Assembly (NCBI GenBank): GCA_001839685.1
Contig: MLAK01000607.1
Location: 11,868 to 75,867, forward strand
Origin: Tritrichomonas foetus
Lineage: Eukaryota; Parabasalia; Tritrichomonadida; Tritrichomonadidae
Reading direction: 5' to 3'
Length of the DNA stretch: 64,000 bases
Numbering within the stretch: the stretch's first letter is position 1; each line of letters opens with the position of its first letter. The notes beneath the pieces are model-generated. The model had not been told where the DNA came from. It worked only from the letters and a program-made list of their open reading frames with translations, and searched no databases. The translations under genes were made by a program, and so were the position numbers. Below, piece by piece: positions 46,687 through 56,976 of this stretch.

Positions 46687-46995
46687 ATAGAAAACAGGAA
46701 ACCCCTTATTATTAAAATGATTTTGTCCAATTCTTAAACGAATCTTAAAAAAGCGCTGCTTATTTTTTATTTCCAAATCCATAGACATACTTTTTCCTAT
46801 TGTTTGTTTGCTAGAATAATTCCTTAATAAATATAAGTTCTATTTTATGTAAACTGATCAATTAGCACAAAATTATATTTAAAATTCCAAATGAATATAT
46901 ATAATTGGCATTAAAATGTTTTTAGAGGAAAAAGAAAACTATCTAAAGTTCTACACACACTTAAAGTATATAATTATCTTGGATTTCAAAAAAGT
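46687..46995. other. Intergenic gap, convergent 3' ends
   Basis: A 309-bp AT-rich spacer. Nothing noted. Confidence 0.5.
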
Positions 46996-48081
46996 TTATT
47001 GAAAGATTTCGAAAAATTCAGACAGCTCCATGAGCTCCTGCTGGAGGACGGGGAGTGGCGGGTTGAAATATCTGTTGAATGCATCTTCTGATATCTTTTT
47101 CCAGTCTCTCTGCTTTCCAAACTCGACGAGCATGTCTGGGTATTGCTCAATGACAGCTGAGAATTTCTGTTCAGGGATTTCGTTCACCCGCAAATACTGA
47201 ATGGCCCTCTTCAACGACGCCAGCGGGGGAAGCTGGTCGATTAAAACCTCTGTAATGAGCGAATCAACGTCAAGAATCGCGTTCTTTCTGTGCTCGTTCC
47301 AGCGGGTCATTTCCAGGCACCTTGGCTCGAGCAGCTGCTGCAGCGAAGTCCACGCGTGGGCCTCTGGCGTGCAGACACGAAGTGCCTCAGCTGGCTTGAG
47401 CTGCTTGAGCTCTCCGTTGTTAAACCACTTCACGATTTTGCCCTTTTTAACCGTTCGCCATGGCTGCTTCATGATTATCGCGCAAAGTGTTGTAACGACG
47501 TCATCGTCCGATACAAGGCGCTTTGTGACTGACAGCGAGATGTCTGCGCAGCTCGCAATACACCAAATGATTGAAAGGCATGAAAATCCGACTGAAAAAA
47601 TTTGCCGCTTATCTTCGGGAGGCTCGTCAACGACAAGATCGCCAAGATCCATGTCGATAAGTCTGGCCATTTGCGTATTACAGTAATCGATTAGCGGGAG
47701 GAGGGCTTCGGATGAGATATTTTCGGGATGGTAAACGACGAGTTCGAGAAGGTTTAAAATTGTTGTCGGAGACCTTTCGCACATGAACTTCCTTCCAAAG
47801 GCAAGTTTGTGAAAACGAGGCTCGATCTTCTTCATGCAATTTCTGAGCCAGAGATCGGCGGCAAGAAGCTCGTGTACTAAAACTTCGGCTTTGTCAAATG
47901 TGTTGATGGCATCAACAACCTGTTCAAACTGATTATTCATCGCTTGATGATGGGCGCAAACATTAAGTCGTTCAATGTTCATCATTTGATGAAGCCATGC
48001 TGGGCTTCCAAATTCTTCGACTGGGAAAGTGCGTAAATGTTCAACTATGTTTTCGACTTCGCTCTTCGAGAGATTCGCCAT
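46996..48081 (-). CDS. ZMYND10: ZMYND10-like dynein-arm assembly factor lacking MYND finger
   Basis: 361 residues, all-helical. The N-terminus (VENIVEHLRTFPVEEFGSPAWLHQ, MMNIERLNVCAHHQA) and ILNLLELVVYHPENI and LIDYCNTQMARLI match the armadillo-like body of ZMYND10. That protein helps fold and assemble axonemal dynein intermediate and heavy chains in the cytoplasm of ciliated cells. The animal protein ends in a C6HC-type MYND zinc finger; this one stops at EFFEIFQ with no zinc-binding cysteine cluster. Third codon positions are GC-rich, unlike the neighbours. The gene is convergent with the doublecortin-like gene. Confidence 0.8.
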   Translation of the reverse strand: MANLSKSEVENIVEHLRTFPVEEFGSPAWLHQMMNIERLNVCAHHQAMNNQFEQVVDAINTFDKAEVLVHELLAADLWLRNCMKKIEPRFHKLAFGRKFMCERSPTTILNLLELVVYHPENISSEALLPLIDYCNTQMARLIDMDLGDLVVDEPPEDKRQIFSVGFSCLSIIWCIASCADISLSVTKRLVSDDDVVTTLCAIIMKQPWRTVKKGKIVKWFNNGELKQLKPAEALRVCTPEAHAWTSLQQLLEPRCLEMTRWNEHRKNAILDVDSLITEVLIDQLPPLASLKRAIQYLRVNEIPEQKFSAVIEQYPDMLVEFGKQRDWKKISEDAFNRYFNPPLPVLQQELMELSEFFEIFQ

Positions 48082-48691
48082 TAATTAATAAACGTGATTA
48101 TTCTCAAATTCATTCAATTCAAAAAATAAGTGGTCGGATAACGAAATCTTGAGATATACGATATTTTTTCGAATCTTGAGATCACTAGGTCATATAATCA
48201 CCATTCATATTCCCAATAAAGATACGAGGATCTATTTATAAGAATGAAATAATAAGAAATTCATATTTTTTTGTCAACATTTTGAATGAATGGTGTAAAC
48301 TATTCAAATGACTATTTAATAATTTTCCTTAGATTTCCAAATCATTATAACTATTATAACTATTAGATGAAATCGGTTGGAGTGTTTGATTGTTTATGAT
48401 GTGATTCACTTAATAAGCATTGGGGAAAGAAAAAATGACCTTTTTGGACTTTCGCACATCAAAGTACACGTTTGAAAATTCACTCATTTACTTCACTTCA
48501 CTCAGAAAAACTCACAAAAATTGAAAAGAAAGAAAAAACGGAAGTATATCCAATTTTCTATGGCCCATTCAAAAGTAAAAAAATTGAATGGAAAATTAAA
48601 AAACGGTCATGAAAAAAAGAGAGCTTATTCGGTCGAGTGAGGTATTGGTGTTTAGAAATTGTAAACTGTTTCATTTTTTTAAAAACGCTTA
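48082..48691. other. Intergenic gap
   Basis: A 610-bp AT-rich spacer. No gene or clear repeat. Confidence 0.5.
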
Positions 48692-51600
48692 TCAGTTCTT
48701 GCTCATTAACAATTGAGCAACAGCATCTGGGGTTGTTTGGCTCTCACCTGCACCAAGCATTCTCCTGATGTCTCCATCGGACTTCTGAAGCTTGGCAATT
48801 GTATCTCTTGCCCTCTCGAGGACAGCCTTGAATGAGCGCTCGTCGATTTGCTCGTTTGGATTGAAGAAGTTGCGGAAGGCCTCGGCACCGAGAGCGAAGA
48901 GCTTCCTCTTCTCGGCTTCTGCCCTGACCTTCTGTTCCTCGAGTCTTGAGTTGTAATTGCTCTCTGCTTGAACCTTTTCGGCACGGATCTTTGTTTCCAT
49001 AAGTTTCTTCTCGCGCTCGAGTTGTCCCTTTGTTGCTTGGACATCGCTTTCGAGCTTCCTCTTCTCCTTCTTGAGTTGAGCAATTTCTTGTGTAGCTGTT
49101 GCATAGCGAAGATCTGATTCTGATGCTTCAGCGGCCATACGTTCAACATCCTTACGGTGCTTGTCGCATTGTTCCTTGAGCTCGTTGATGGCAGCGTCGT
49201 ATGAAACTGTGATGTTTCTCTTTTCAGCTTCAAGGCGAAGAGCAGCTTGTCTTTCGGCTTCTCTGATTTGGTTTCTGAGTTCTTCGCATTCCTCTTCGAG
49301 GTGCTTGTTTTCGTTCTTGGTTGTTTGAAGCTGAGTCTTGAATTGTGTGACGTTCTTTGTGCTTTCTTGAAGCTGGCTCTTAAGTGATCTGATTTCGTTG
49401 TTGCGCTTCTTGAGGTCGCTGCGGAGGGCGGCTTCCTTAGTTGCAGCTTCTTCGAGCATTGTTGTGTTGTGGTCTTCTTGTTCTTGTGAGATTGTCATCT
49501 GTGTTTCCTCGAGTGTGCGGTTGACTGTTTCGAGATCGTTTGTAAGGTTGTGGTTTTGTTGGCGAAGCTCGTTGACTGTCTTGTTGAGTGAAGCAAGACG
49601 TGTTTCGAGGTCGCGGCTCCTTTGAACAGCTTCATCCTTTTCGCGTTCGAGTTCGGAATCGCGGTTCTTGAGTTGGCTTTGGTGTGTCTTGAGTTGTGAC
49701 TTGAGTTCGTGGATCTTCTTGCTGCGTGCGGTGATTTGGTTCTTTTGTGTTTCGAAGCGGTCCTTGACTTCTGTGAGGGCACGGACTGGATCTATTGGCT
49801 CTGTGAGGCATTCGCCGAAGTTGGCATAGAAGGCGTTGGTGAATCCGCGTTGAGTTTCGAATTGGTGCTTAAGATCAGCATAGCTTGTGCGGAGTTGTGA
49901 GATTTGATCGACCATCTTTTGACCAGCGTTGTTGGCGAAGAAGTCTTGGATTGTAACAGCTTGGTTGCTGAGGGCGATTGAAGCATCAACAAGGAATTGG
50001 CTGAAGGCCATTGTGAGTGTTTGGTTCTCACTGAAGGCTTGGTCGAGGGATTCATCACGCTCGTTGATTTGCTTGCTGTAGTACTTCCTGATTGTCTTGA
50101 AGCAGTTTTGGATCTTGGAAACTGGTTGGAGGGCTGAGTTGTTGGCGATACGGCTGATGGCGGCTGAAAGTGTTGGATCGAATTCATCACAGCGGTAGCA
50201 ACTTGGTGGAAGAAGATCATCGGCTGTTGGCGGTTGGTTGCTTTCGACCATACGGCGGGTATCGTTAAGTTCGTCTGATGCCTTACGTGCTTCTTCTTTG
50301 GCGTCGTTGGCTGATTGTTGGAGAAGGCGCATGGCGGCTTCGAGGTCGTCGATTTTGCCTTGAAGTTTGTTTTCGTTGTTTTGAAGGGTGTAAACCTTTT
50401 GCTTTTCGGCGTCGAGGGCCTTTTGGAGTTTCAAGACACGTGGATTTGGTTGTTTAGGAGCGTTCTTAATCTTGTCTTGGATTTCGAGTGTTGTTTCCTC
50501 CTTCTTTGTGAGGGCTTGGCGGAATGTGTCGCGTTCCTCCTTGACTGTGTCATAAAGCTTGTGAAGGGTTTCGTTGTCGGTGTGGAGGCGGCTAAGTTCG
50601 ACTGTGAGAGCGTTGCGGTTGTCTTCAACTTCTCTAAGCTTGCGGGCAACTTCATCGCGCTTGTTACGAGCAGCGTTGAGTTGTTCTGTGAGTTCGGCAA
50701 CACGATCGACAAGTCCGGTATCGACTGGGGCTGGGGCAAGGTTGACTTGGCGGTACTTGTGGGAGGATGATGGGGAGGAAGCTGATGTGGATGAGCTGCG
50801 GGATGATGCAGAATGAGCATCATCGATGACGCCATAACCAGCAGCAGCGTTTTCAAGGCGTTGGTCGCGGAGTTGCTTCTTAAGAGCCTTGATTTGTTGC
50901 TTCTTGGTCTTAACTTCGTTGTTCTTCTTAAGGAGGCGGTTTTCGTAGTTTTCGATGTGTTCGTTGAATTGGTGTTGAAGGTTCTCCTTGTTGTTCTTGA
51001 GTGTTGTGTTTTCGTTTTCGAGAACATCAACGCGGTCCTTGAGTTGGCTGATTTCCATTTCGTTGGTGGATCTGAGTTGGCGGATTTCGGCGTTGAGGCG
51101 TTTGATGTCTTGTTCTTGTTGTTCTTCCTTGGCTTGCTCTTCCTTCAATTGCTTCTTGAGGTGCTTGACCTTGCGTTGGAGTTGTTGGTCTTGGTCACGC
51201 ATTTGCTTAGATTGGTTAACGTTGGTTGTTGATTGTGTGGCAGTTTGGAAGGTGGTGAAATCTGTGGAAATTTGTGGGGTGGAAAGGTGTTTGAGCAAGT
51301 CGTCAACGCTCTTGAAGGAGACGTTGAAAAACCTTTGTGATTCTTCAAGGATGTTTCCGATCTGGTTCACAAGGTGGCGCTTCTCAAGGCTTTCACGTTC
51401 GGTTTCATTTCTGGCGACTTCGAGTTGCTCGTACATCTGATCAATTTGAGCTTTGCATTGTTTCTTCACGGATTCGATTTGCTTGTTCATTGAATTCAAG
51501 TCAGCACCACGGATTGAAGAGCTGCTCTTCTTTTCGTCGTTCAATTTGTTTTTAAGCTCTTGGTAGCTTTGGATGCTGATTGTGAGGCGCTGTTGGAGAT

Positions 51601-51829
51601 CATCGTTTTCACGGGTGAGGCTGGTAATCTGCGAACGAAGTTCTGTGTTTTGTTGGTGTAACTGGCTGACTTGGTCAGTGATTTTCATAGCTTCTTGGAA
51701 TTGGGAGTTGAGTAATGCGTTCTCTCTAAGAAGCTGTTCGTTTTTTTCGCGAAGGGCTGCATCTCCGGTGACTTTACGCTTGTCTACCTCGGAAGAATCC
51801 ATGTAGTTCATAGAGTCATTGTCAGACAT
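48692..51829 (-). CDS. Large coiled-coil structural protein
   Basis: 1045 residues, nearly all heptad coiled coil: about 25-330, 375-545 and 665-975. Breaks are an S-rich linker near 340-365 (SASSRSSSTSASSPSSS) and a compact region around 550-660 containing LPPSCYRCDEFD. No membrane segment or enzyme motif. Codon choice is strongly GC-biased at third positions, like the eL21 gene and unlike AT-rich neighbours, which points to very high expression. Abundant coiled-coil proteins build trichomonad fibres such as the costa, so a cytoskeletal filament protein is a fair guess. Golgin- or tether-like roles are alternatives. Confidence 0.92.
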   Translation of the reverse strand: MSDNDSMNYMDSSEVDKRKVTGDAALREKNEQLLRENALLNSQFQEAMKITDQVSQLHQQNTELRSQITSLTRENDDLQQRLTISIQSYQELKNKLNDEKKSSSSIRGADLNSMNKQIESVKKQCKAQIDQMYEQLEVARNETERESLEKRHLVNQIGNILEESQRFFNVSFKSVDDLLKHLSTPQISTDFTTFQTATQSTTNVNQSKQMRDQDQQLQRKVKHLKKQLKEEQAKEEQQEQDIKRLNAEIRQLRSTNEMEISQLKDRVDVLENENTTLKNNKENLQHQFNEHIENYENRLLKKNNEVKTKKQQIKALKKQLRDQRLENAAAGYGVIDDAHSASSRSSSTSASSPSSSHKYRQVNLAPAPVDTGLVDRVAELTEQLNAARNKRDEVARKLREVEDNRNALTVELSRLHTDNETLHKLYDTVKEERDTFRQALTKKEETTLEIQDKIKNAPKQPNPRVLKLQKALDAEKQKVYTLQNNENKLQGKIDDLEAAMRLLQQSANDAKEEARKASDELNDTRRMVESNQPPTADDLLPPSCYRCDEFDPTLSAAISRIANNSALQPVSKIQNCFKTIRKYYSKQINERDESLDQAFSENQTLTMAFSQFLVDASIALSNQAVTIQDFFANNAGQKMVDQISQLRTSYADLKHQFETQRGFTNAFYANFGECLTEPIDPVRALTEVKDRFETQKNQITARSKKIHELKSQLKTHQSQLKNRDSELEREKDEAVQRSRDLETRLASLNKTVNELRQQNHNLTNDLETVNRTLEETQMTISQEQEDHNTTMLEEAATKEAALRSDLKKRNNEIRSLKSQLQESTKNVTQFKTQLQTTKNENKHLEEECEELRNQIREAERQAALRLEAEKRNITVSYDAAINELKEQCDKHRKDVERMAAEASESDLRYATATQEIAQLKKEKRKLESDVQATKGQLEREKKLMETKIRAEKVQAESNYNSRLEEQKVRAEAEKRKLFALGAEAFRNFFNPNEQIDERSFKAVLERARDTIAKLQKSDGDIRRMLGAGESQTTPDAVAQLLMSKN

Positions 51830-53298
51830 GGCTTTCCAATTATCAAATGAAAAACAGTTAAGTAGTCAATTCGCCCTAAACGCCTCACCTCTGAATTTTG
51901 AGAGGGATTAACGGTTGAATAATTAGAAAAAGTGAAATAAACAAAATGAGGGGAAATGAGTGACCGTTTAAATCAACTAAATAAACATGTCATTAGAAGA
52001 AAATTAGCGATTCAAAATTTTTAAATAATGTGGACGTTAAAATGAAAGAAAATAAAAAATATACGTTTTATTTTCATTCACTTCCCGATTCGACCACATT
52101 GGATTTTTTTGCTCGTGAATTTTGATACACTTACAATTCTTATTCACATTTTAATTTGGTCCAAAATTCTTTGGATAATTATTCATTTTCTTTGTTGTTA
52201 ATTTATTTGGTTATATCACTAATTGAGATGTTTTTGATATCTTTGAGTCAGTTTTTGGATATTCAGGAAAATTTTTATTAATTTCCGGTTTTTTCTTCAA
52301 TTATTTGCCATGTTGAATACTTTATAATTTATCTAACGTGCATTCTGCGCTATTTTAACCGATCGCGTTCCCATTTTTGAGTGACTTTGTGAGATGAGAA
52401 TTCTTCGAAAGAGAATTTTTTTGCTTTCCTCTCTAACCATGAATTTATATACATGTGTGAGTTGTTATATTCAAAATTTTCAAGAATATTGAAAGATACA
52501 AGTAAATAGGATAATCACAAATACAATTTCTCACAGTAAAATTTATATATATATTTCACTAAATTATTATTATCCATGAATCATGCATAAGTTCCTTAAT
52601 AAGTGCTTTAGATGAGGAGAAGAATTCACGATAATGTAAGAGATAAAAAGTATCAATTTCAATAGGTAAATAATCAAATACTCAGAAAAAAATTCGATAA
52701 TCAAGTTATTCCAAGAATTCTGAGAGTATTTAACAATTATAACACTCATCAGCTTCTCAATTTTTTCAATGAGATGAACTCATGAACTCAAACGCGACCA
52801 GTCTATTGTGAACATTTAAGGCCAAATGAATAGTTAAATTAAAGAAAAGTGTTCACAATAACTCGATTTATTTAGGCAGATAATTCGCGAGAATAAATTA
52901 TTGAATCAAGCGAATTATCTGCATAAAAATGATGGCATGTTAAAACTACTTATTAATAAGAATGATGTATTATATATCTATTGTTTTTTAAACACCCAAA
53001 GATAAGATATATAATATGTCGATGATATTGAAAGTAGTAGTATTAGGTGTAAATTCTTAACTCTGCAGTTTATAAAGAAATGCCACTTTATTTTGGCTCC
53101 TGGAAACTTTCACCAAATAAAAAAGTGGTATTTAACATCTAGAATTTAGATTTTCCACAGAATACTGCTACATTCTATTTCAGATTCTTTAGAATTTACT
53201 TGTCCATTTACATTTCATATATGCAATAGAAAATAGAAAAAGAAGAAGAAGAAATTGTATATCTATTTATTCAGTAACGTTGGTATAAAAAATATAAA
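51830..53298. other. Long gene-poor gap (~1.5 kb) with hairpin copy C
   Basis: No coding frame of note in 1.47 kb. It contains GAAAAAGTG about 100 bp before the coiled-coil gene's start, and hairpin copy C. The rest is AT-rich with no pattern I can name. Confidence 0.55.
52805..52859 (+). repeat. 49-bp hairpin element, copy C
   Basis: Core GTGAAC (52808) to GTTCAC (52856), 49 bp, extended to ATTGTGAAC/GTTCACAAT. Inner motif GGCCAAATGAATAGTTAAAT. The outer pairs are T-A, differing in concert from copies A and B. Confidence 0.8.
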
Positions 53299-54900
53299 TT
53301 ACATATAACCTGTACAGAATCCCACCTTATCCTTACACTTGATTTCACTTGATCTGTGCATCTGTTTGGCATACATACCGTAAATGAACTGAAACTCACT
53401 CACGTTCGGGAAAGTTCCAATCCTGTCAGAAAACAAATCATCGCCAAAAGCGAATTCTGGTTTGTAAGAAATATTTAATTGCTTCAAAATAGTTGGTGCA
53501 AAATCGTAGTAAGTTCCAGGCTTAGAATTTTGGTTCTTTGGCTTAAATGGAAAAATATTTACAAGTTTTCGATTATCGTAGATTCCAGTTTTATCTCCGT
53601 AAGAAATATGATCGCCATAAATTACATAAAGTATATTATCGTCATTCAATCCTAGTTCTATTGCTTTTTTGGTGAAATTTTCAAGCATTTGATCAACACA
53701 ATTAAATGATGAAATTACAGGCGGAATGTTTTTGCCTGTTGGAAAGTTTTTATTACTACAAATTGGATCAGTGTAATACATTGGATGTGTGTCTTCATTC
53801 ATCATATGTAAAACAAAAGGTTGTTTCTCTTTAACTAGTTCTGGGAGAATAGAATTCTGAACTTTCTGGATAAGAGGATAGTCCCTTTTTAATCCATGTT
53901 CATGCACATCAAAAGTTGAATATCCCTTGTCTTTCATAAATTGCTTCAAACCCATGATTTTCGTTGATCCAACCATATATGAATACATATTATAACCAGC
54001 GAGTTTAAAAAAAGTAGGCATGCATGGAAGTTTGTTCCATTGTGTTAAATGCGAGTGTTTCCGATTGTCCCAGTAAAGTGGATCATTTATCACCTGGGGA
54101 AAGCTACACTGTGTAACAAAACTTCCAGCTGCTGTCCATGTTGTATAGGGTTGTGATTCTAAATTATCGAAAATTGTGGTATTTCGTGCAAGATTTGATA
54201 AGAATGGCATACTTTCTGGATATCTTGAATTGTATTCACCAATTGGACCTCTTTCGAATGACTCAAACTGAAATAAAATGACATTTTTCGGCTTCTTTGG
54301 TGAAAATATCAACTTGGGAAGATCAGAAATCATTCTAGCTACTCTAGACTCTGATGGTGATAAATTGTTTAACGAAAATACCATTTCATTAAATGGATAA
54401 AGTGAGTGATATACTGATAAGCTGAAAATGTATAAAAGCGAGAAAATTATAATAATTAAGATGTAGTTAAGTGAATATGTAACATTGATTATTTGTGAAG
54501 GTAACGGAATATGGAAAAACAAAAATATTAAAATTACAACAAATAATGCAATGAGAAAAAATTCTGGATGAGAGTGATAAACATATACTAAATCAATTGC
54601 TGTGATAGTTTGAAATGTGATATTAGTTCCAACTGTGACCCAAGATCCTGTTTCAAGACATTCATACAAAATTAGAATAAAACATGTGATTTTCGGATGT
54701 CCGACTGAATATGATACTATTAAGACTGAAGAGAACAGTATTAAATGCGATAAAAATAACAAAAACGTCTGATTGTAATATATTTGCACAACTTCTAAAA
54801 TTAGAAACAGTGAGATATACAACAGTAACTCGTAGAATGGTATCTGAAAGATGCTTCTTTGGGTATCGTTTAATTTAGATTTTGTCGTTCTGTTACGCAT
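53299..54900 (-). CDS. LTA-synthase/phosphoglycerol-transferase-like membrane sulfatase
   Basis: 533 residues. Four or five membrane helices lie in the first ~170 residues, followed by an alkaline-phosphatase-fold domain (about 203-510). It has the metal and nucleophile landmarks of LtaS/OpgB-type enzymes: ILFQFESFE (Glu213/216), PYTTWTAAGSF (nucleophile Thr near 253-256), and VIYGDHISYGD late in the domain. Bacterial relatives transfer phosphoglycerol from phosphatidylglycerol onto lipid-linked glycans. In a trichomonad the target could be surface lipophosphoglycan, which is inference. The architecture is bacterial, suggesting ancient lateral transfer, but the gene has local base composition. 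Confidence 0.88.
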   Translation of the reverse strand: MRNRTTKSKLNDTQRSIFQIPFYELLLYISLFLILEVVQIYYNQTFLLFLSHLILFSSVLIVSYSVGHPKITCFILILYECLETGSWVTVGTNITFQTITAIDLVYVYHSHPEFFLIALFVVILIFLFFHIPLPSQIINVTYSLNYILIIIIFSLLYIFSLSVYHSLYPFNEMVFSLNNLSPSESRVARMISDLPKLIFSPKKPKNVILFQFESFERGPIGEYNSRYPESMPFLSNLARNTTIFDNLESQPYTTWTAAGSFVTQCSFPQVINDPLYWDNRKHSHLTQWNKLPCMPTFFKLAGYNMYSYMVGSTKIMGLKQFMKDKGYSTFDVHEHGLKRDYPLIQKVQNSILPELVKEKQPFVLHMMNEDTHPMYYTDPICSNKNFPTGKNIPPVISSFNCVDQMLENFTKKAIELGLNDDNILYVIYGDHISYGDKTGIYDNRKLVNIFPFKPKNQNSKPGTYYDFAPTILKQLNISYKPEFAFGDDLFSDRIGTFPNVSEFQFIYGMYAKQMHRSSEIKCKDKVGFCTGYM

Positions 54901-54949
54901 GTTGATAATAAATATTTCGGTTTGAAATCATATCGTCGACTTTTGATTT

Positions 54950-55185
54950 CACTTCTGTCAATTTGTGAAATTGGCAACGACATGAAAAGAGAGAGTTTAA
55001 TACTGCTTTGGGAGTGCCCATATTTTTCAAGCAGAAGTGACACATTTCTTAATGATTTTCGAGAAAAATCACGACTTTTCAAATGTCTGAGAAAATCTAT
55101 GAAATCAATGAAACCATTCAGAAATGAGTCAAATATGAATGAATAAAGTGAAGCCAGGAAAGCTGTATTATTTGCTTTATAAATA
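54950..55185 (+). repeat. Diverged inverted repeat, left arm
   Basis: Pairs, inverted, with 55789-56025. Long exact blocks are shared, for example 55122-55150 with 55821-55849 (29 bp) and 55038-55060 with 55910-55932 (23 bp), separated by substitutions and small indels. Both arms can be read as ending in ESNMNE-stop, and contain a shared RESLIL-type segment, so they may be decayed copies of one gene in opposite orientation. Confidence 0.75.
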
Positions 55186-55283
55186 AAACTCCTTTCAACA
55201 ATTTAGGATTTTTTCTTATTTTATTTTTCGTTCTTCATTATATATTTTAGAATGAAATGGAGCAACTAATAATATGATTCATG

Positions 55284-55435
55284 TAAGGCTCATTAGGGCC
55301 AGCACTTTTTCATAGTGGCAAGAACAAAAATTTGAGGTGACCAGCAAAAAAAATTCATTGTCCAGTCTTTCGCAGCTTGCCCTGCCAGTGGAGTGACTGA
55401 GATTAGGTGATTTTACTGGCCCTAAGGGAGCCTTA
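55284..55435. mobile_element. 152-bp non-autonomous DNA transposon (MITE)
   Basis: Terminal inverted repeats TAAGGCTCATTAGGGCCAG (55284-55302) and CTGGCCCTAAGGGAGCCTTA (55416-55435) pair with one inserted base and one mismatch. The element is flanked on both sides by the 8-bp direct repeat GATTCATG (55276-55283 and 55436-55443), a target-site duplication. It has no coding capacity. An 8-bp duplication is typical of hAT-type and a few other transposases; the superfamily is not proven. Confidence 0.85.
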
Positions 55436-55788
55436 GATTCATGTTGTATCTTTTTCCTATTGTTTTAATTTATTTTACTAGTCAAAAAAAAAAACAAATT
55501 TTGGAACAATGACATTGCAACAAAGGGTATATTTATGAAAGAAGAAGAAGAAATTATTGCTATTGTTACATTATTTAACATCATATATTATTATTGGCAG
55601 TCAATGGAATTGACCAAAATGGAAAATTATTGAATAAATAATTACCACAAACAGAAGGAAACATTCTTTTTACATTTTCAAATGGTGGAAATCTATGTTT
55701 TGCAGTTTTTATTTTATATTAGAATAACAAAAATAGTGTAATTTAAAAACTAAGTTAGTATTATAGTTAATTATAATTTTTTATTTCA

Positions 55789-56025
55789 TATTTATAAAGC
55801 AGATTATACTTTGGTTGTTTCACTTTATTCATTCATATTTGACTCATTTTTTAATGGCTTCAAATATTTCATAGATTTTTACATCTATTGAAAAGTCATG
55901 ATTTCTCAAGAAAATCATTAAGAAATGTGTCATTTCTGCATGATAATAGTGGATACTCCAACGCAGTATTAAACTCTCTCTAGGAAAATTCCATGACAAA
56001 GAAGTTATAATAGAATAATGAAACA
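55789..56025 (-). repeat. Diverged inverted repeat, right arm
   Basis: Inverted partner of 54950-55185. In one frame it reads RESLILRWSIHYYHAEMTHFL, vaguely ankyrin-repeat-like, but the frame is broken relative to the left arm. Confidence 0.75.
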
Positions 56026-56578
56026 GTGAAATGATTTTCAACGTTACTTATATTTTAGAAATTGACATTGAGAAGGCTATTACAAATATTTTTAAAATTT
56101 AATAATTAAGCTTTTCAATCTTTGAAGTTTTTTTAATTATACACAATGAGTGATAGTGAATAAATTTTTGTGAAAACATTCCTGGTCAACAATTGCCATG
56201 AATAGTAAGATATCACATTTTAGCTTCATTTTTTTCAGAAATTTATTGTTTTTCACTTCTTGAATCTGTTTCTTCTGCTGATATCTCCAAAAGGTTCAGC
56301 AGAATAAACTGTTCGCATTAAAAAGTATTGTCATTGTAGTCAAAGAATTCTATTATGTAATGTTTCTCACTGATAGAACTGCTTTGTAGGTTATTTTTTA
56401 AGTTGAAGTTTTCTTTCAAGAGGGAGCAGATTAATATTGATATAACAATATTGTTATTTGGAGCTTAAAGTTAATATAGAAACAATACTCATTTTTTATT
56501 TTATTATAAACTGTTATGCTCAGGAAATTCATTTCGATCATACTAATCATTGCAAGGAGAGAGAAAAGAGTGTGAAAA

Positions 56579-56731
56579 GAAAGATTTAAACAAAAGAAAG
56601 ATTTAAACAAAAGAAAGATTTAAACAAAAGAAAGATTTAAACAAAAGAAAGATTTAAACAAAAGAAAGATTTAAACAAAAGAAAGATTTAAACAAAAGAA
56701 AGATTTAAACAAAAGAAAGATTTAAACAAAA
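56579..56731. repeat. 17-bp minisatellite, 9 perfect units
   Basis: Nine identical copies of GAAAGATTTAAACAAAA (153 bp), then a partial unit (GAAAGATAG). The 17-bp period is not a multiple of three and the array is non-coding. Confidence 0.97.
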
Positions 56732-56976
56732 GAAAGATAGGAAAAAAAAAAAACAGAAGATAGATACAAATGGCTCCAACCACATGAATATGTAAAGAAA
56801 ATCACACCACCAATTCCAATTCAATCAACAATGCACAATTAACCATATAATAATCATTCAAAACCTTTGTTATTTACTCTCTTACGCATCAGTTTGAAAT
56901 CTACATAAAAAAGACTAAAAAATAATCATTATATTTTTTTGTCGAATTATTTTTAATAATATTCACCTTTTTTGCC

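Larger units (their letters stand above)
54901..56976. other. Repeat-rich gene-free region (~2 kb)
   Basis: No intact gene. It holds a diverged inverted repeat with ~235-bp arms, a small transposon nested between them, and a 17-bp tandem array. Confidence 0.7.

Noticed and set aside
50431..51440. Long open frames (up to 199 codons) on both strands inside the 1045-residue coiled-coil gene.
   Set aside because: They are shadow frames caused by its GC-biased codons; their translations are low-complexity S/T/R or L/V-rich.
54922..55146. 74-codon frame upstream of the sulfatase gene.
   Set aside because: Starts at TTG and lies within the left arm of a diverged inverted repeat; the other arm has the frame broken. 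Treated as repeat or decayed gene.
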